A stretch of DNA of 64,000 nt, from NCBI GenBank assembly GCA_052180195.1, contig CP197469.1. One strand, 5' to 3'. Both the position numbers and the translations under genes were made by a program. Every line of letters starts with the position of its first letter. The stretch's first letter is position 1. This document shows, piece after piece, positions 1 through 7,788 of this stretch. This DNA is from Gottfriedia sp002574545. Lineage in GTDB: Bacteria > Bacillota > Bacilli > Bacillales > Bacillaceae_G. The notes under the pieces were generated by a model, which saw nothing but the letters and a program-made list of their open reading frames with translations, searched no databases and was not told the DNA's origin.

Positions 1-428
1 TCCTCTTGAGCTAAGCCTGAAACGGTTATGACGCCAATAACACCCGATCCTTCAATTTTAATAGGAAATGCTCCACCGTGTGCAGCAAATTCAGACGGAC
101 TGGTCGAGTAAAATTCGTTATATGATCTATTTTTCATCTCGTTGTAAAGTCTCATATAATAAGAGCTGACATGATGGCGGAGAACAATATTAGATTTTCT
201 CTTGATCCATAAATCTTGATCTGGCGATGTATGATCCATTGCATAATGAAAGATACTTTGACCGTTTTTCAAAATATTTATAGCAATTGGTTTATCAAAC
301 CCTTTAGCTGCCTCTATGATGAGCATACCAATTTCTAAAGCATCTTTGTTTGAAAAACTTTGAAAAATTAGATTTTCTTCTTGTTTCCTTACCTCCTCAA
401 GTTTTTGTTGAATCGTTATCTCTTCCAT
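1..428 (-). CDS. HbpS/UPF0303-family (heme-degrading domain) protein, C-terminus cut by window edge
   Basis: The frame is open from an ATG at 428 to the left edge, giving 142 residues. A GGAGG lies just upstream of the start. The sequence fits the UPF0303/YBR137W branch of the HbpS-like (GlcG/DUF336) family, usually about 160 residues, so only the last 15 to 20 residues should be missing. The recognisable end is the glycine-rich AAHGGAFPI stretch followed by the hydrophobic GVIGVITVSGLAQ strand. Members are annotated as heme-binding or heme-degrading by homology, but the role of this subgroup is unproven. It is read in the same direction as the dehydrogenase and DeoR genes upstream, 12 bases after the dehydrogenase stop, so it is probably the third gene of that operon. 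Confidence 0.75.
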   Translation of the reverse strand, partial: MEEITIQQKLEEVRKQEENLIFQSFSNKDALEIGMLIIEAAKGFDKPIAINILKNGQSIFHYAMDHTSPDQDLWIKRKSNIVLRHHVSSYYMRLYNEMKNRSYNEFYSTSPSEFAAHGGAFPIKIEGSGVIGVITVSGLAQE

Positions 429-440
429 ATAAACCTCCAA

Positions 441-1481
441 TTAAAGATAGATTACTTTCTTTTCTTCACTACTTTTAAGTGCTGCTTCAATGATCTTAAT
501 AACAGATAAACCTTCTATACCTGTAACAGGAGCATTGGAACCATTTAAAATACTTTCAGCAATTTTCTTGTAATACCTCGTATACGAACCAGGAATTGTT
601 TCAATTGTTTCTTCGATTTCTTTTTCGTCACAAACGGTATAGAGCTTGCCATAGAATTGAGGTTCATCTATTCCCCATGTTTGTTCTGTAGGTTTTTTAC
701 CTTCTTTAAGTGCAGCTTCTTGCCCATCTAATCCATACTTAATAAAGCTCCCTTTGTTTCCATGTACTTGGAAACGAGGTCCGTTACTTGGGACAATGGA
801 ACCAGAATGTAAGATAACACGTAGTTTGTCATATCCTAAAATGATATGAAAATAATCATCGGTTTCAGCATTTTCTCTTTGTGCTATTACATCAGCTGAA
901 ATGAATTGAGGTTGTCCAAATAGGTTTAAAGCCTGATCAATTAAATGTGAACCTAAATCATATAACATACCAGAACCAGGACCTTGTTTCTCTCTCCATC
1001 GATTTCTTACTTCTGGTCTATATCGGTCAAAATGAACTTGATAAGTATTGATTTCTCCTAATAAACCATCATTTATTAATTTTTTAATAGTTAAAAAGTC
1101 ATTATCCCATCTTCTGTTATGATAAACGCTTAATATACGATTCTTTTCATCGGCGATCTTAATTAGCTCTTCTGCTTGCCATGTTTCCACTACCATTGGT
1201 TTTTCTAAAATGACATGTTTACCAGCTTCTAAACTTTGTTTTGCCATTTCATAATGCATACCACTTGGTGTAGTAATGACAACTAAGTCAATTAATTCAT
1301 CTATTAGAACCTCATCTAAACTACTGACTATCTCTACATCTCCTAAATCTCTTTGAACAACTTCTTTTTTTGAACTGACAACTTTTCTTAATTCGAATTC
1401 TTCTAAAACACTTATAAATGGTGCATGGAATGTAGCTCCCGAAAAACCATATCCAACTAAACCAACATTAATTTTTTTCAT
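441..1481 (-). CDS. iolW: Gfo/Idh/MocA-family NAD(P)-dependent oxidoreductase, IolW/YvaA-like
   Basis: A 346-residue cytoplasmic dehydrogenase. The N-terminal Rossmann motif GYGFSG is at residues 10-15, the EKP signature (E93-K94-P95) carries the catalytic lysine, and DLGSH at 175-179 carries the conserved active-site histidine. The whole sequence resembles scyllo-inositol 2-dehydrogenase (NADP) IolW/YvaA of B. subtilis, including the HNRRWDNDFLTIKKL segment, so interconversion of scyllo-inosose and scyllo-inositol is the best guess. The substrate cannot be proved from sequence. I chose the ATG at 1481, behind GAGAGGG, rather than an ATG five codons upstream that lacks a ribosome binding site. 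The start overlaps the end of the DeoR gene by 14 bases, which suggests translational coupling. Confidence 0.82.
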   Translation of the reverse strand: MKKINVGLVGYGFSGATFHAPFISVLEEFELRKVVSSKKEVVQRDLGDVEIVSSLDEVLIDELIDLVVITTPSGMHYEMAKQSLEAGKHVILEKPMVVETWQAEELIKIADEKNRILSVYHNRRWDNDFLTIKKLINDGLLGEINTYQVHFDRYRPEVRNRWREKQGPGSGMLYDLGSHLIDQALNLFGQPQFISADVIAQRENAETDDYFHIILGYDKLRVILHSGSIVPSNGPRFQVHGNKGSFIKYGLDGQEAALKEGKKPTEQTWGIDEPQFYGKLYTVCDEKEIEETIETIPGSYTRYYKKIAESILNGSNAPVTGIEGLSVIKIIEAALKSSEEKKVIYL

Positions 1482-2256
1482 TCGAAACCCTCTCACTTTC
1501 CTCTTCTTCTAAACTAATTAAATGAATATTGTATTCGATTATTTTTTGTTTAAATGCTTCATCTGGATCTTTGTCTGTAATAATGATGTCTATTCCCTTA
1601 ATATCAAATACCTTGTGCAGAAAAACCTTTTCAAACTTTGTATGATCTGCTAATAAGACTACTTGTTTTGCACAACTAATCATTTTTTTCTTTAAAAACG
1701 CCTCTTCTTCATCAGGTGAAGTGAGTCCATCTTCACTAATCCCGCAAGCACCAAGAAATAGCTGATCAACTTTGTAGTCATTAAGTGTTTCAATCGTCCT
1801 AGGACCAACTAAATTTCTATTTTTACGATTAAATTTTCCAGGAAGCATAAAGGTTTGTATTTCTTCATACTCACCTAATAAATCAACTATATCAATTGAA
1901 TTTGTAATCACATTTACTTGTTTACCTGACATAAATTTCGACATAAGTGCACAAGTTGAAGATGTATCCATCAATAAGTTACTAGTTTCACGTATAAGTA
2001 ATGCAGCTCTTTGTGCAATCTTTTCCTTGCCTTTAGTTACGATTCGTTCTTTATAATCAGTTAAGTTTCGGTTATTGGTTGGAAGTGTTGCTCCACCCTT
2101 TATTCGTATAATTTCCCCGCGTTCTTCAAGTTTAACGAGATCCCTTCTTGCCGTATCCTTTGAAACGCTAAGCATTTTACATATTTCTTCTAAAGTAATC
2201 TTACTATTTTCAGCCAAATACTTTACTATCAAAGCTAATCTTTGTTCTTGATACAT
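1468..2256 (-). CDS. DeoR/GlpR-family transcriptional regulator
   Basis: A 262-residue sugar-metabolism repressor. Residues 1-57 form the DeoR winged helix-turn-helix (EQRLALIVKYL, then SVSKDTARRDL as recognition helix, and GEIIRIKGGA as wing). The rest is the DeoRC sensor domain, related to ribose-5-phosphate isomerase, which binds phosphorylated sugars. It is the first gene of an operon with the IolW-like dehydrogenase and the HbpS-like protein, so it probably controls that operon in response to an inositol- or sugar-phosphate intermediate. That is inference from context. The 14-base overlap with the next gene supports co-expression. The ribosome binding site is AAGGGG. Confidence 0.88.
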   Translation of the reverse strand: MYQEQRLALIVKYLAENSKITLEEICKMLSVSKDTARRDLVKLEERGEIIRIKGGATLPTNNRNLTDYKERIVTKGKEKIAQRAALLIRETSNLLMDTSSTCALMSKFMSGKQVNVITNSIDIVDLLGEYEEIQTFMLPGKFNRKNRNLVGPRTIETLNDYKVDQLFLGACGISEDGLTSPDEEEAFLKKKMISCAKQVVLLADHTKFEKVFLHKVFDIKGIDIIITDKDPDEAFKQKIIEYNIHLISLEEEESERVSNEKN

Positions 2257-2403
2257 AAGTTTAGAACCCCTTTTTATTCCTAAAAATCGATTTCTAAAGA
2301 TATTATATCTAATTCAAATATGTATTTCCACAAATAAACTTATAAAACTTAATTTAATTACGTTTTTTAAGTTTAGTCTAAATTATAAGCACTTAACATA
2401 AAA

Positions 2404-2432
2404 AAAGACGGTAATTTAACTTAACCGTCTTT
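2404..2432 (-). terminator. intrinsic terminator after the 136-aa gene
   Basis: A 9-bp perfect stem (AAAGACGGT / ACCGTCTTT) with an 11-base loop. On the minus strand the stem is followed by a run of T. It lies 9 bases beyond the stop of the minus-strand gene ending at 2441. Confidence 0.8.
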
Positions 2433-2440
2433 AAAAAACT

Positions 2441-2851
2441 TTATAAAAATTTAATTTGGTGGAATGAATGATTTTTTCCATTCCATTCGATTATAAATTC
2501 TTCAATCCCTAAAACTGCAGTTTCAGGTTTTGACACTTGATGATCAATCCATTTTTTAAGTTTAGGTAATACAGCATGATGAAATTGAGATTTTGCCTTC
2601 TCTGGATAAATAGTTTGGGAGATTGGATAGAAATAAATTCTAATATCCTTATCTCTATTACAAGTAACTGAAGCTACAACAGTTCCGCTGATTTGTGGTG
2701 GTCTTGCGCAGCGATTATCGAATTCAAACTTTCTTGTCAGGCCAAATATAACACTTGCCTCTTCTTTACTAGGGAGATTCAACTTAATTTGTTTTCTATT
2801 TGCAGCATATGTTTCAATTTTATTAAGATTTCTAAAATAAACGATCCTCAA
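2441..2851 (-). CDS. conserved hypothetical protein, 136 aa
   Basis: I do not recognise this family. The reading frame is 136 residues from a TTG at 2851 that sits 7 bases after a strong AGGAGG. An ATG ten codons further upstream has no ribosome binding site and is rejected. The protein is soluble, basic in its first half and slightly aromatic, with no signal peptide or membrane segment and two scattered cysteines without a metal-binding spacing. It is flanked by terminators on both sides (2404-2432 and 2959-2978), so it should be a single-gene transcription unit. Confidence 0.6.
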   Translation of the reverse strand: MRIVYFRNLNKIETYAANRKQIKLNLPSKEEASVIFGLTRKFEFDNRCARPPQISGTVVASVTCNRDKDIRIYFYPISQTIYPEKAKSQFHHAVLPKLKKWIDHQVSKPETAVLGIEEFIIEWNGKNHSFHQIKFL

Positions 2852-2958
2852 TTTCGCACCTCCTAATAATAGCCACAACAATATAATTTCTACTTCATTT
2901 AATTTATGCCCCTACTAATAATCATATTGACCTACTTTGAAATAATCACAATAAAAAA

Positions 2959-2978
2959 AATCGACAAGAAAGTCGATT
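2959..2978 (-). terminator. intrinsic terminator downstream of histidine phosphatase gene
   Basis: A 7-bp stem AATCGAC / GTCGATT with a 6-base loop, followed on the minus strand by eight T. It lies about 190 bases beyond the phosphatase stop. The space 2979-3166 between them holds no open frame or other structure that I can see. Confidence 0.65.
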
Positions 2979-3166
2979 AAGTTCAAAGCTATTAAACGAT
3001 TCGAATATGATTGAAATAAATGAATAAGTAAAATTCCTTCCAACTTTTTTCTGCTTTCCTTAATTAAATGAACAAACTTAGATATATTAATCTATAATAA
3101 ACATCTCGTAAATTTCTTAAAAAAATAAAGAATCATTACCTTATTCAAATACTAAAAAAAGTAATA

Positions 3167-3721
3167 TTATAACCATAATCTTTTCACTTCAACTAATGAC
3201 TCACCTTCAAACGTTAATTTATAAATATCTGGCATCGCAAGTTCACTCCAAAAGTTGAAATCATATTTTAAATCAAAATAATTCATAATTAGGACCATCA
3301 TATTACCATGCGTACCAACAACAATGTTTTTACCAGAATAATTTTTTAATAGTTTGTTAATTGCTTCTATTCCTCTTTTTTGAGCCGTATAATTTGACTC
3401 TCCACCATTTAATGATCGATTAAAGTCCATCCAAACTTCTCTGATTTCTTTTTCAAAATCCTCAACCGGCTCAAGTGATAAGAGTCGTTCCTTAAAATTT
3501 TCTTCAATCATCATTTCTATACATAATGATTTGGCGATCCCTTCGACTGTTTGAATTGCACGTTTATATGGGCTTGAAATAACGTAGTCGATTTTTTCAT
3601 TTAATAGTAGTTTAGTTACCTTAAATGCATCAGTAAATCCTCTTTTAGATAATGGTCGGCCCAGTTCATCAGGAGTATAAATTGAATGCGCATGCCTTAC
3701 TAAGTATAAGTTTGTTCTCAT
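3167..3721 (-). CDS. histidine phosphatase (phosphoglycerate mutase-like) family protein
   Basis: A 184-residue cytoplasmic enzyme of the histidine phosphatase superfamily. The catalytic RHA motif is at residues 9-11 (LVRHAHS), the substrate-pocket stretch ISSPYKRAIQT follows near residue 50, and the second catalytic histidine is in VVGTHGNMM near residue 140. The order and length match the small broad-specificity phosphatases of Bacillus. The natural substrate is not predictable. I start it at the ATG at 3721, since family members begin only a few residues before the RHA motif. The ribosome binding site is weak (GTGGTG), and an ATG eight codons upstream has none. It appears to be a single-gene unit. 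Confidence 0.8.
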   Translation of the reverse strand: MRTNLYLVRHAHSIYTPDELGRPLSKRGFTDAFKVTKLLLNEKIDYVISSPYKRAIQTVEGIAKSLCIEMMIEENFKERLLSLEPVEDFEKEIREVWMDFNRSLNGGESNYTAQKRGIEAINKLLKNYSGKNIVVGTHGNMMVLIMNYFDLKYDFNFWSELAMPDIYKLTFEGESLVEVKRLWL

Positions 3722-3920
3722 TTGGCACCACTTTCTATCTATCATAATTTTATCTAATTAAATTTCGATATTTTTTTAACGTTTCCTTGTTTTTTCTCTT
3801 GTCAATTAGAACATTTCTTTTCCCTTTATCTTTATATAAATTCGAACATTATTTAAAGAATAAATTAAATTTATTCAACTTAAACTAAACAAAAAAATAT
3901 TAACAATTTAGGGTGAATAG

Positions 3921-4493
3921 ATGAAAAAAATATATATTACTTCATTATTAAGCACTTTCATTTTTTTTAGTACTTCACAGGTAACAACCCTGGCACAAAA
4001 GTCGAATGAAGTTTCTGCAACACTTACAGTTCAAGTTGGACCAGCAGCTAACTCTTTAGGAGAATTTGTTCGACCGATTAAAGGTGCTAGGGTTATTGTA
4101 ATCAATTCATTAGGTAAAATTTTAAGTACTAAATTAACTGATTCAAATGGAATTGCAAAAATAAATGTAATAGTGAACAAGAATCCTCTTTTTCCAAAGA
4201 AGCAAATGGGTGAGGTCACTATTATCACTGTAGCAAACGGATATAATGAACAAATCGACTTTAGTGTTCCAATTAATGAATTCAATGATCATACTGGAAA
4301 AGATTCGGTGTCACTGTGGATTGTGGATCCAAAAAGAAGAAATGAACCACGATATACAAACGGTTCTTATCATCGATTAACCGTTTTTGAAATGCTAAAT
4401 GATTATGCAAAGCAGATCGGATTAACGAGACAAAATATTACGATGGATGCTGGGGCAGAACCACCGTGGGGACCAAATTTGAAAAAACACTAA
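3921..4493 (+). CDS. secreted protein with carboxypeptidase-like regulatory fold
   Basis: A 190-residue hypothetical exported protein. Residues 1-25 are a signal peptide (MKK, hydrophobic core, cleavage probably after TLA or nearby). Residues 35-130 look like a beta-sandwich of the carboxypeptidase regulatory/transthyretin type: strand LTVQVGPA, a GARVIVINSLGK strand, then TDSNGIAKINV, which is the typical turn of such domains. The C-terminal 50 residues hold WIVDPKRRNEPRYTNGSYH and end in PPWGPNLKKH. It resembles the C-terminal Ig-like part of some spore-cortex or cell-wall proteins but carries no enzyme motif. The ribosome binding site is AGGG before the ATG. It is a single-gene unit ending at the hairpin at 4532. 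Confidence 0.6.
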   Translation: MKKIYITSLLSTFIFFSTSQVTTLAQKSNEVSATLTVQVGPAANSLGEFVRPIKGARVIVINSLGKILSTKLTDSNGIAKINVIVNKNPLFPKKQMGEVTIITVANGYNEQIDFSVPINEFNDHTGKDSVSLWIVDPKRRNEPRYTNGSYHRLTVFEMLNDYAKQIGLTRQNITMDAGAEPPWGPNLKKH

Positions 4494-4531
4494 AATCGAA
4501 GAAATTACATCTTCCAAATTTATCAAAAAAG

Positions 4532-4557
4532 ATAGACTGTTCAAATTAACAGTCTAT
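4532..4557 (+). terminator. intrinsic terminator between convergent genes
   Basis: A 10-bp perfect stem ATAGACTGTT / AACAGTCTAT with a 6-base loop, followed by TTTT on the plus strand and preceded by A6. It ends the secreted-protein gene and could also serve the convergent Dph6-like gene. Confidence 0.85.
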
Positions 4558-4600
4558 TTTAACCCCCTACCATTCCACATCCTTTATATTAAAACTTACT

Positions 4601-5299
4601 TCATGCAAGAACTAAATCTGTAAAACAAAATCTAGTTTCTCCCGTATAAACATCAGCAGTTAGCTTCTTTTCTCCAACGTTAAAGTCAATGGGATGATTA
4701 AAAATAGGACCATCAAATACAAATGAATGGTATTCTCCATTCTCTCCGCAAGGGTCAACCTCTTTTGGAAGATCATTGATTAAGTTCGAATCTATTTCTT
4801 TACCAGAAAATTCTTCTGATAATCTAGTTAAATCAACACATGTAATAATCGTTTTATAGCCTAAGGAAATAAAGCGTTCAATCACAATTGACGTACCTTC
4901 ACCCCATAATGGAAAAATTGGTTTAATTCCTAATGGTTTAAGCATGTCTTCTCGATACTTTCTTACGTCTTCAAGAAATAAATCACCAAATGCAATATAT
5001 TCAATCCCTTGTTCCTTTAGCTCTAAATTAATCTTTGTCATAATTTCTTGATATTTTTCGTTCGAACAATTTTCTGGAATCCAAATTTTCTTTAATGGTA
5101 AACCGATTGAAGTTGCTTGTGCCTCCAATAATTCAACTCTCACTCCATGAATGCTTGTACGATTATATCCTTCCGTTACTGATGCGATTAGTACGACTAC
5201 TTCAAATTCACCAGAATGCAAAAGATCATGCAATGCCAAAGTTGAATCTTTACCACTAAAAGATACGGCTATTTTTTTCTTATTAATTGCGATTACCAC
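4601..5299 (-). CDS. Dph6-like ATP pyrophosphatase (diphthine-ammonia ligase family)
   Basis: A 232-residue protein of the adenine-nucleotide alpha-hydrolase fold. The PP-loop SFSGKDST is at residues 13-20. The C-terminal half has the family motifs EGTSIVIERF, TCVDLTRLSEEF and the signature GENGEYHSFVFDGP. Eukaryotic and archaeal relatives amidate diphthine on EF2, but bacteria have no diphthamide, so the bacterial substrate is unknown. The start is uncertain. The GTG at 5299 directly abuts an AAAAAGG, an in-frame TAA lies five codons upstream, and AAGGTGG would be well placed only for an ATT at codon 5. I kept the GTG. It is a single-gene unit. Confidence 0.8.
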   Translation of the reverse strand: MVIAINKKKIAVSFSGKDSTLALHDLLHSGEFEVVVLIASVTEGYNRTSIHGVRVELLEAQATSIGLPLKKIWIPENCSNEKYQEIMTKINLELKEQGIEYIAFGDLFLEDVRKYREDMLKPLGIKPIFPLWGEGTSIVIERFISLGYKTIITCVDLTRLSEEFSGKEIDSNLINDLPKEVDPCGENGEYHSFVFDGPIFNHPIDFNVGEKKLTADVYTGETRFCFTDLVLA

Positions 5300-5490
5300 C
5301 TTTTTAAGTTACTTTCCTATTAAATAATCATTTAAAAGTCTCCTATATGACTAGTTTCCATCATCTTCCACAAAAAATTATACCATTTTTCAATTAATTA
5401 CTATCCATTTAAATAACATAAGTTCAGAAATACGATTAAACTTCAATAAAATAGCTAATAAATAACGAAGATGACTTACAAAAAATAAAA

Positions 5491-5542
5491 TTGACATACA
5501 ACCATAAGGTGTTATAATTTAAATAACACCTTATGGTTGTAT
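5491..5542 (+). promoter_or_regulatory. consensus sigma-A promoter embedded in a 47-bp palindrome
   Basis: The -35 TTGACA (5491-5496) and -10 TATAAT (5513-5518) are perfect and 16 bp apart. A 20-bp arm at 5496-5515 is repeated as its exact reverse complement at 5523-5542, with a 7-base centre. Transcription should start near 5525, so the messenger contains only the right arm. The element is therefore better read as an operator than as an RNA hairpin. Each arm contains ACCnnnnGGT. The bound regulator is not in view. Confidence 0.8.
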
Positions 5543-5568
5543 AAATAGTATGGTAGGAGGCAACGAGA

Positions 5569-5805
5569 ATGGACAAGCAAGGTCAAGAAATGTTTTTAAA
5601 TTTTATTTTAGAAAGAGTTCAAGAAGGTAAAGAAGATGAAGCAAGGGAAATCCTTTTAGAGAACTTTAGAAAACAAGATGAGGGTACTTTTTCATTAGAT
5701 GAAGTTCAACAATTTGTGCCTAAAATGATCACTTTATTAAAGCCAGAAAAACTTGAAGAAGTTAAAGCAGTTGTCATGCAATTTGCTGGAAATTTTATTA
5801 AATAA
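5569..5805 (+). CDS. small conserved protein, 78 aa
   Basis: A small acidic cytoplasmic protein with no signal peptide or membrane segment. It is predicted to be all helical and opens with MDKQGQEMFLNFILERVQEG. I recognise it as a type of short conserved protein found in Bacillaceae but know no function. An AGGAGG lies 8 bases before the ATG, and the gene has its own terminator (5811-5835), so it is a single-gene unit. The consensus promoter wrapped in a 47-bp palindrome directly upstream implies tight repression and strong induction, which is unusual for so small a gene. The coding assignment is secure. The role is open. Confidence 0.75.
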   Translation: MDKQGQEMFLNFILERVQEGKEDEAREILLENFRKQDEGTFSLDEVQQFVPKMITLLKPEKLEEVKAVVMQFAGNFIK

Positions 5806-5810
5806 AGTAA

Positions 5811-5835
5811 AAAAACTCTGTCTACCAGAGTTTTT
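5811..5835 (+). terminator. intrinsic terminator
   Basis: A 10-bp stem AAAAACTCTG / CAGAGTTTTT with a 5-base loop and a T-rich tail, five bases after the stop of the 78-residue gene. Confidence 0.9.
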
Positions 5836-5850
5836 TCTTTATTTCACCTT

Positions 5851-6054
5851 CTACTTCTCTAAATGTCTTTCAAAAACAAAAAATGAATAAAGTCGATACA
5901 TTATTGAAATAAGAGCTAAAATTGACAAATAGATCATTGTATGATTATCAATAAAAAAGGAAGCAATACAAATCGCAAATACTAGAAATGATAGAAAGTT
6001 ACCCGAGAAACCATTAATCGGTTGATTATTTAAAAAAAGTGTTTTAGTACAGTT
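5851..6054 (-). pseudogene. possible remnant of a small membrane protein
   Basis: A 67-codon open frame on the minus strand ends in TAG at 5851-5853 and has two hydrophobic segments (FLSFLVFAICIASFF and MIYLSILALISIMYRLY) followed by a charged tail. It has no ATG, GTG or TTG at its head and no ribosome binding site, and an in-frame TAA lies just before it. The composition looks like a real two-helix membrane protein, so a decayed 3' end is more likely than chance. The rest of the interval 5836-6158 shows nothing else that I can recognise. Confidence 0.3.
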
Positions 6055-6158
6055 TTAGCCAAATTAGTCACCCCAAATAAATTGAACTTTAATCATTAAT
6101 TCTTTTTTTAAATTTAATTCCTAGTTAACTTTGAATATTTTCCCAAATTTATATAATA

Positions 6159-6202
6159 AAAAGAAACAACCTATTGATGCATAATCCAAGATTGTTTCTT
6201 TT
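6159..6202 (-). terminator. terminator of the nitrite reduction operon
   Basis: An 11-bp perfect stem AAAAGAAACAA / TTGTTTCTTTT with a 22-base loop, 34 bases beyond the nirC stop. Both strands have T-rich 3' sides. Confidence 0.65.
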
Positions 6203-6235
6203 GATCATTTTATGTTTTTTTGATAGTAGATTTAA

Positions 6236-7051
6236 TCAAGATGCTAATTTATTATTATTAATTTTAGAATTTGAAACCTTTTTATTTTTTGGCCCAGAAC
6301 TAGTAACCCAGTAAGCTGCTCCTACAAATAAACTACCGCCTATAATGTTGCCAATTGTAACTGGTACTAGATTCGAAACCATTCCAGCTAGTGTTACTGT
6401 TTCTGGATGTTTTATAAGTAGTGAAATGGATAATAATGTCATGTTTGCAATACTATGCTCAAATCCTGAAGTAATAAATGCAAACAGGCACCAAAATATC
6501 ATGATTAATTTTCCTGTTTCTGATTTCAGTTTAAATGAACACCAAACTGCTAAACAAACAAGTATATTACATAGAATTCCACGTACTAATAATTCCAAAA
6601 ATGGTGCATTCATTTTTACTCCGGCCGCATTATTAATAAATTCTGCCACACCGCCATTAGCTAGTCCTGAGTAGACAAATAATAACGCTACTAATACCGA
6701 GCCAAAAAAATTTCCTACATAACTATATACCCATACTTTCATCGTATCGATCCAATTAACCTTTTTTTCTAACATACCAATAGACATAACCATATTATTT
6801 CCAGTAAATAAATCCGCTCCTGCAATAATGACTAAACTTAATGCAATCCCAAAGGATACACCCATAATAATTTTCGTACCAGCAAAACCAGTGGGTGCCA
6901 GTATTCCACCGATCGTAAAGATTAATATGATACCAAGTCCTACAAAAAATCCTGCCATCATTGTAGGGACCATATATCTTAATTTACTTGATTTAATTTG
7001 ATTTGTCTTCGATATAGCTGCATTCCCAATTGAATTAATAACTTCTTTCAC
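6236..7051 (-). CDS. nirC: formate/nitrite channel-type transporter NirC
   Basis: A 271-residue integral membrane protein of the FNT family with six membrane segments, beginning near VPTMMAGFFVGLGIILIF. The family signature GADLFTGN is present, as is the loop WVYSYVGNFFGS. FNT channels move nitrite or formate across the membrane. Its place as last gene of an operon with nirB and nirD argues for nitrite uptake. I place the start at a GTG at 7051 behind AGGGTG, giving MKEVINSIGNAA, which fits family N-termini. An ATG twelve codons upstream overlaps the previous gene and has no ribosome binding site. The C-terminus is a short basic, asparagine-rich tail. Confidence 0.88.
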   Translation of the reverse strand: MKEVINSIGNAAISKTNQIKSSKLRYMVPTMMAGFFVGLGIILIFTIGGILAPTGFAGTKIIMGVSFGIALSLVIIAGADLFTGNNMVMSIGMLEKKVNWIDTMKVWVYSYVGNFFGSVLVALLFVYSGLANGGVAEFINNAAGVKMNAPFLELLVRGILCNILVCLAVWCSFKLKSETGKLIMIFWCLFAFITSGFEHSIANMTLLSISLLIKHPETVTLAGMVSNLVPVTIGNIIGGSLFVGAAYWVTSSGPKNKKVSNSKINNNKLAS

Positions 7052-7067
7052 ATTGATCACCCTATAT

Positions 7068-7784
7068 TTAGATTTTAACCTTTTCATGTATTCGTTCGAT
7101 TAGTACTTGACTCATTAATTCATCAAATTGTAAATTCTCACATAGGTAAAATTTTCCGTTTTCTATCGAAATTCGTCTCTTTATTTTTTCAAGAAGTAAT
7201 CCTGTAAATAATAAATATGGCATCACATAAATCCGTTCAAATTCTTTACTCATTTTACGAATCAAATCGTCTAATTTAGGTTGACCCGCCTGTAAAAAAG
7301 CTGTGCGAAGTGGAACGTTCATTTGAGCTTGTACTACATTTCCAATTTGTTCTAGCATTTCAATCGGATCGGGGTCACTGCTTCCGCGTCCGACTAATAA
7401 AATTGCCGAGTTACTATTTCCGTGCGCTGCCTGGGTACGTTTGCATACAAGTTGAATCATTTTTTCATGAACACCAAATGGCTCAGTTATGGTAATATTT
7501 ACATGTGGAAATCGTTTTAAAATACTATTCAAAACGTCCGGAATATCACGTTTATAGTGTCCGGCTGCAAATAATAAAACTGGTACAATTAAAATATTGC
7601 TCGCACCTTCTACTATCATTTTTTCCAAAGTTTGTTGAATTGTCGGATCAACTAATTCTAAAAATGCATATTCTTGTTTTTGAATCGGAATCTCTTTGAT
7701 TACAGATTGAATAAAGTGTAAAAATTGTTGATTACCTTCTTGCCTACGACTTCCATGCCCAATATATACAACAGCATCAAACAT
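7068..7784 (-). CDS. sirB: sirohydrochlorin ferrochelatase SirB
   Basis: A 238-residue class II chelatase of the CbiX/SirB type, which inserts iron into sirohydrochlorin as the last step of siroheme synthesis. It has the N-terminal YIGHGSRRQEGNQQF, where the histidine ligates metal, the PVLLFAAGHYKRDIP motif with a second histidine, and the internally duplicated second half (LLVGRGSSDPDPIE, YLLFTGLLLEKI). The length is between single-domain CbiX and SirB and matches Bacillus SirB. It lies four bases after the methyltransferase stop and 16 bases before nirC, so it is in the nitrite operon and supplies the NirB cofactor. Confidence 0.9.
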   Translation of the reverse strand: MFDAVVYIGHGSRRQEGNQQFLHFIQSVIKEIPIQKQEYAFLELVDPTIQQTLEKMIVEGASNILIVPVLLFAAGHYKRDIPDVLNSILKRFPHVNITITEPFGVHEKMIQLVCKRTQAAHGNSNSAILLVGRGSSDPDPIEMLEQIGNVVQAQMNVPLRTAFLQAGQPKLDDLIRKMSKEFERIYVMPYLLFTGLLLEKIKRRISIENGKFYLCENLQFDELMSQVLIERIHEKVKI

Positions 7785-7788
7785 ACCT

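Noticed and set aside
6345..6674. 109-codon plus-strand frame opposite nirC
   Set aside because: Antisense shadow of a clear membrane-protein gene; no ribosome binding site and no domain.
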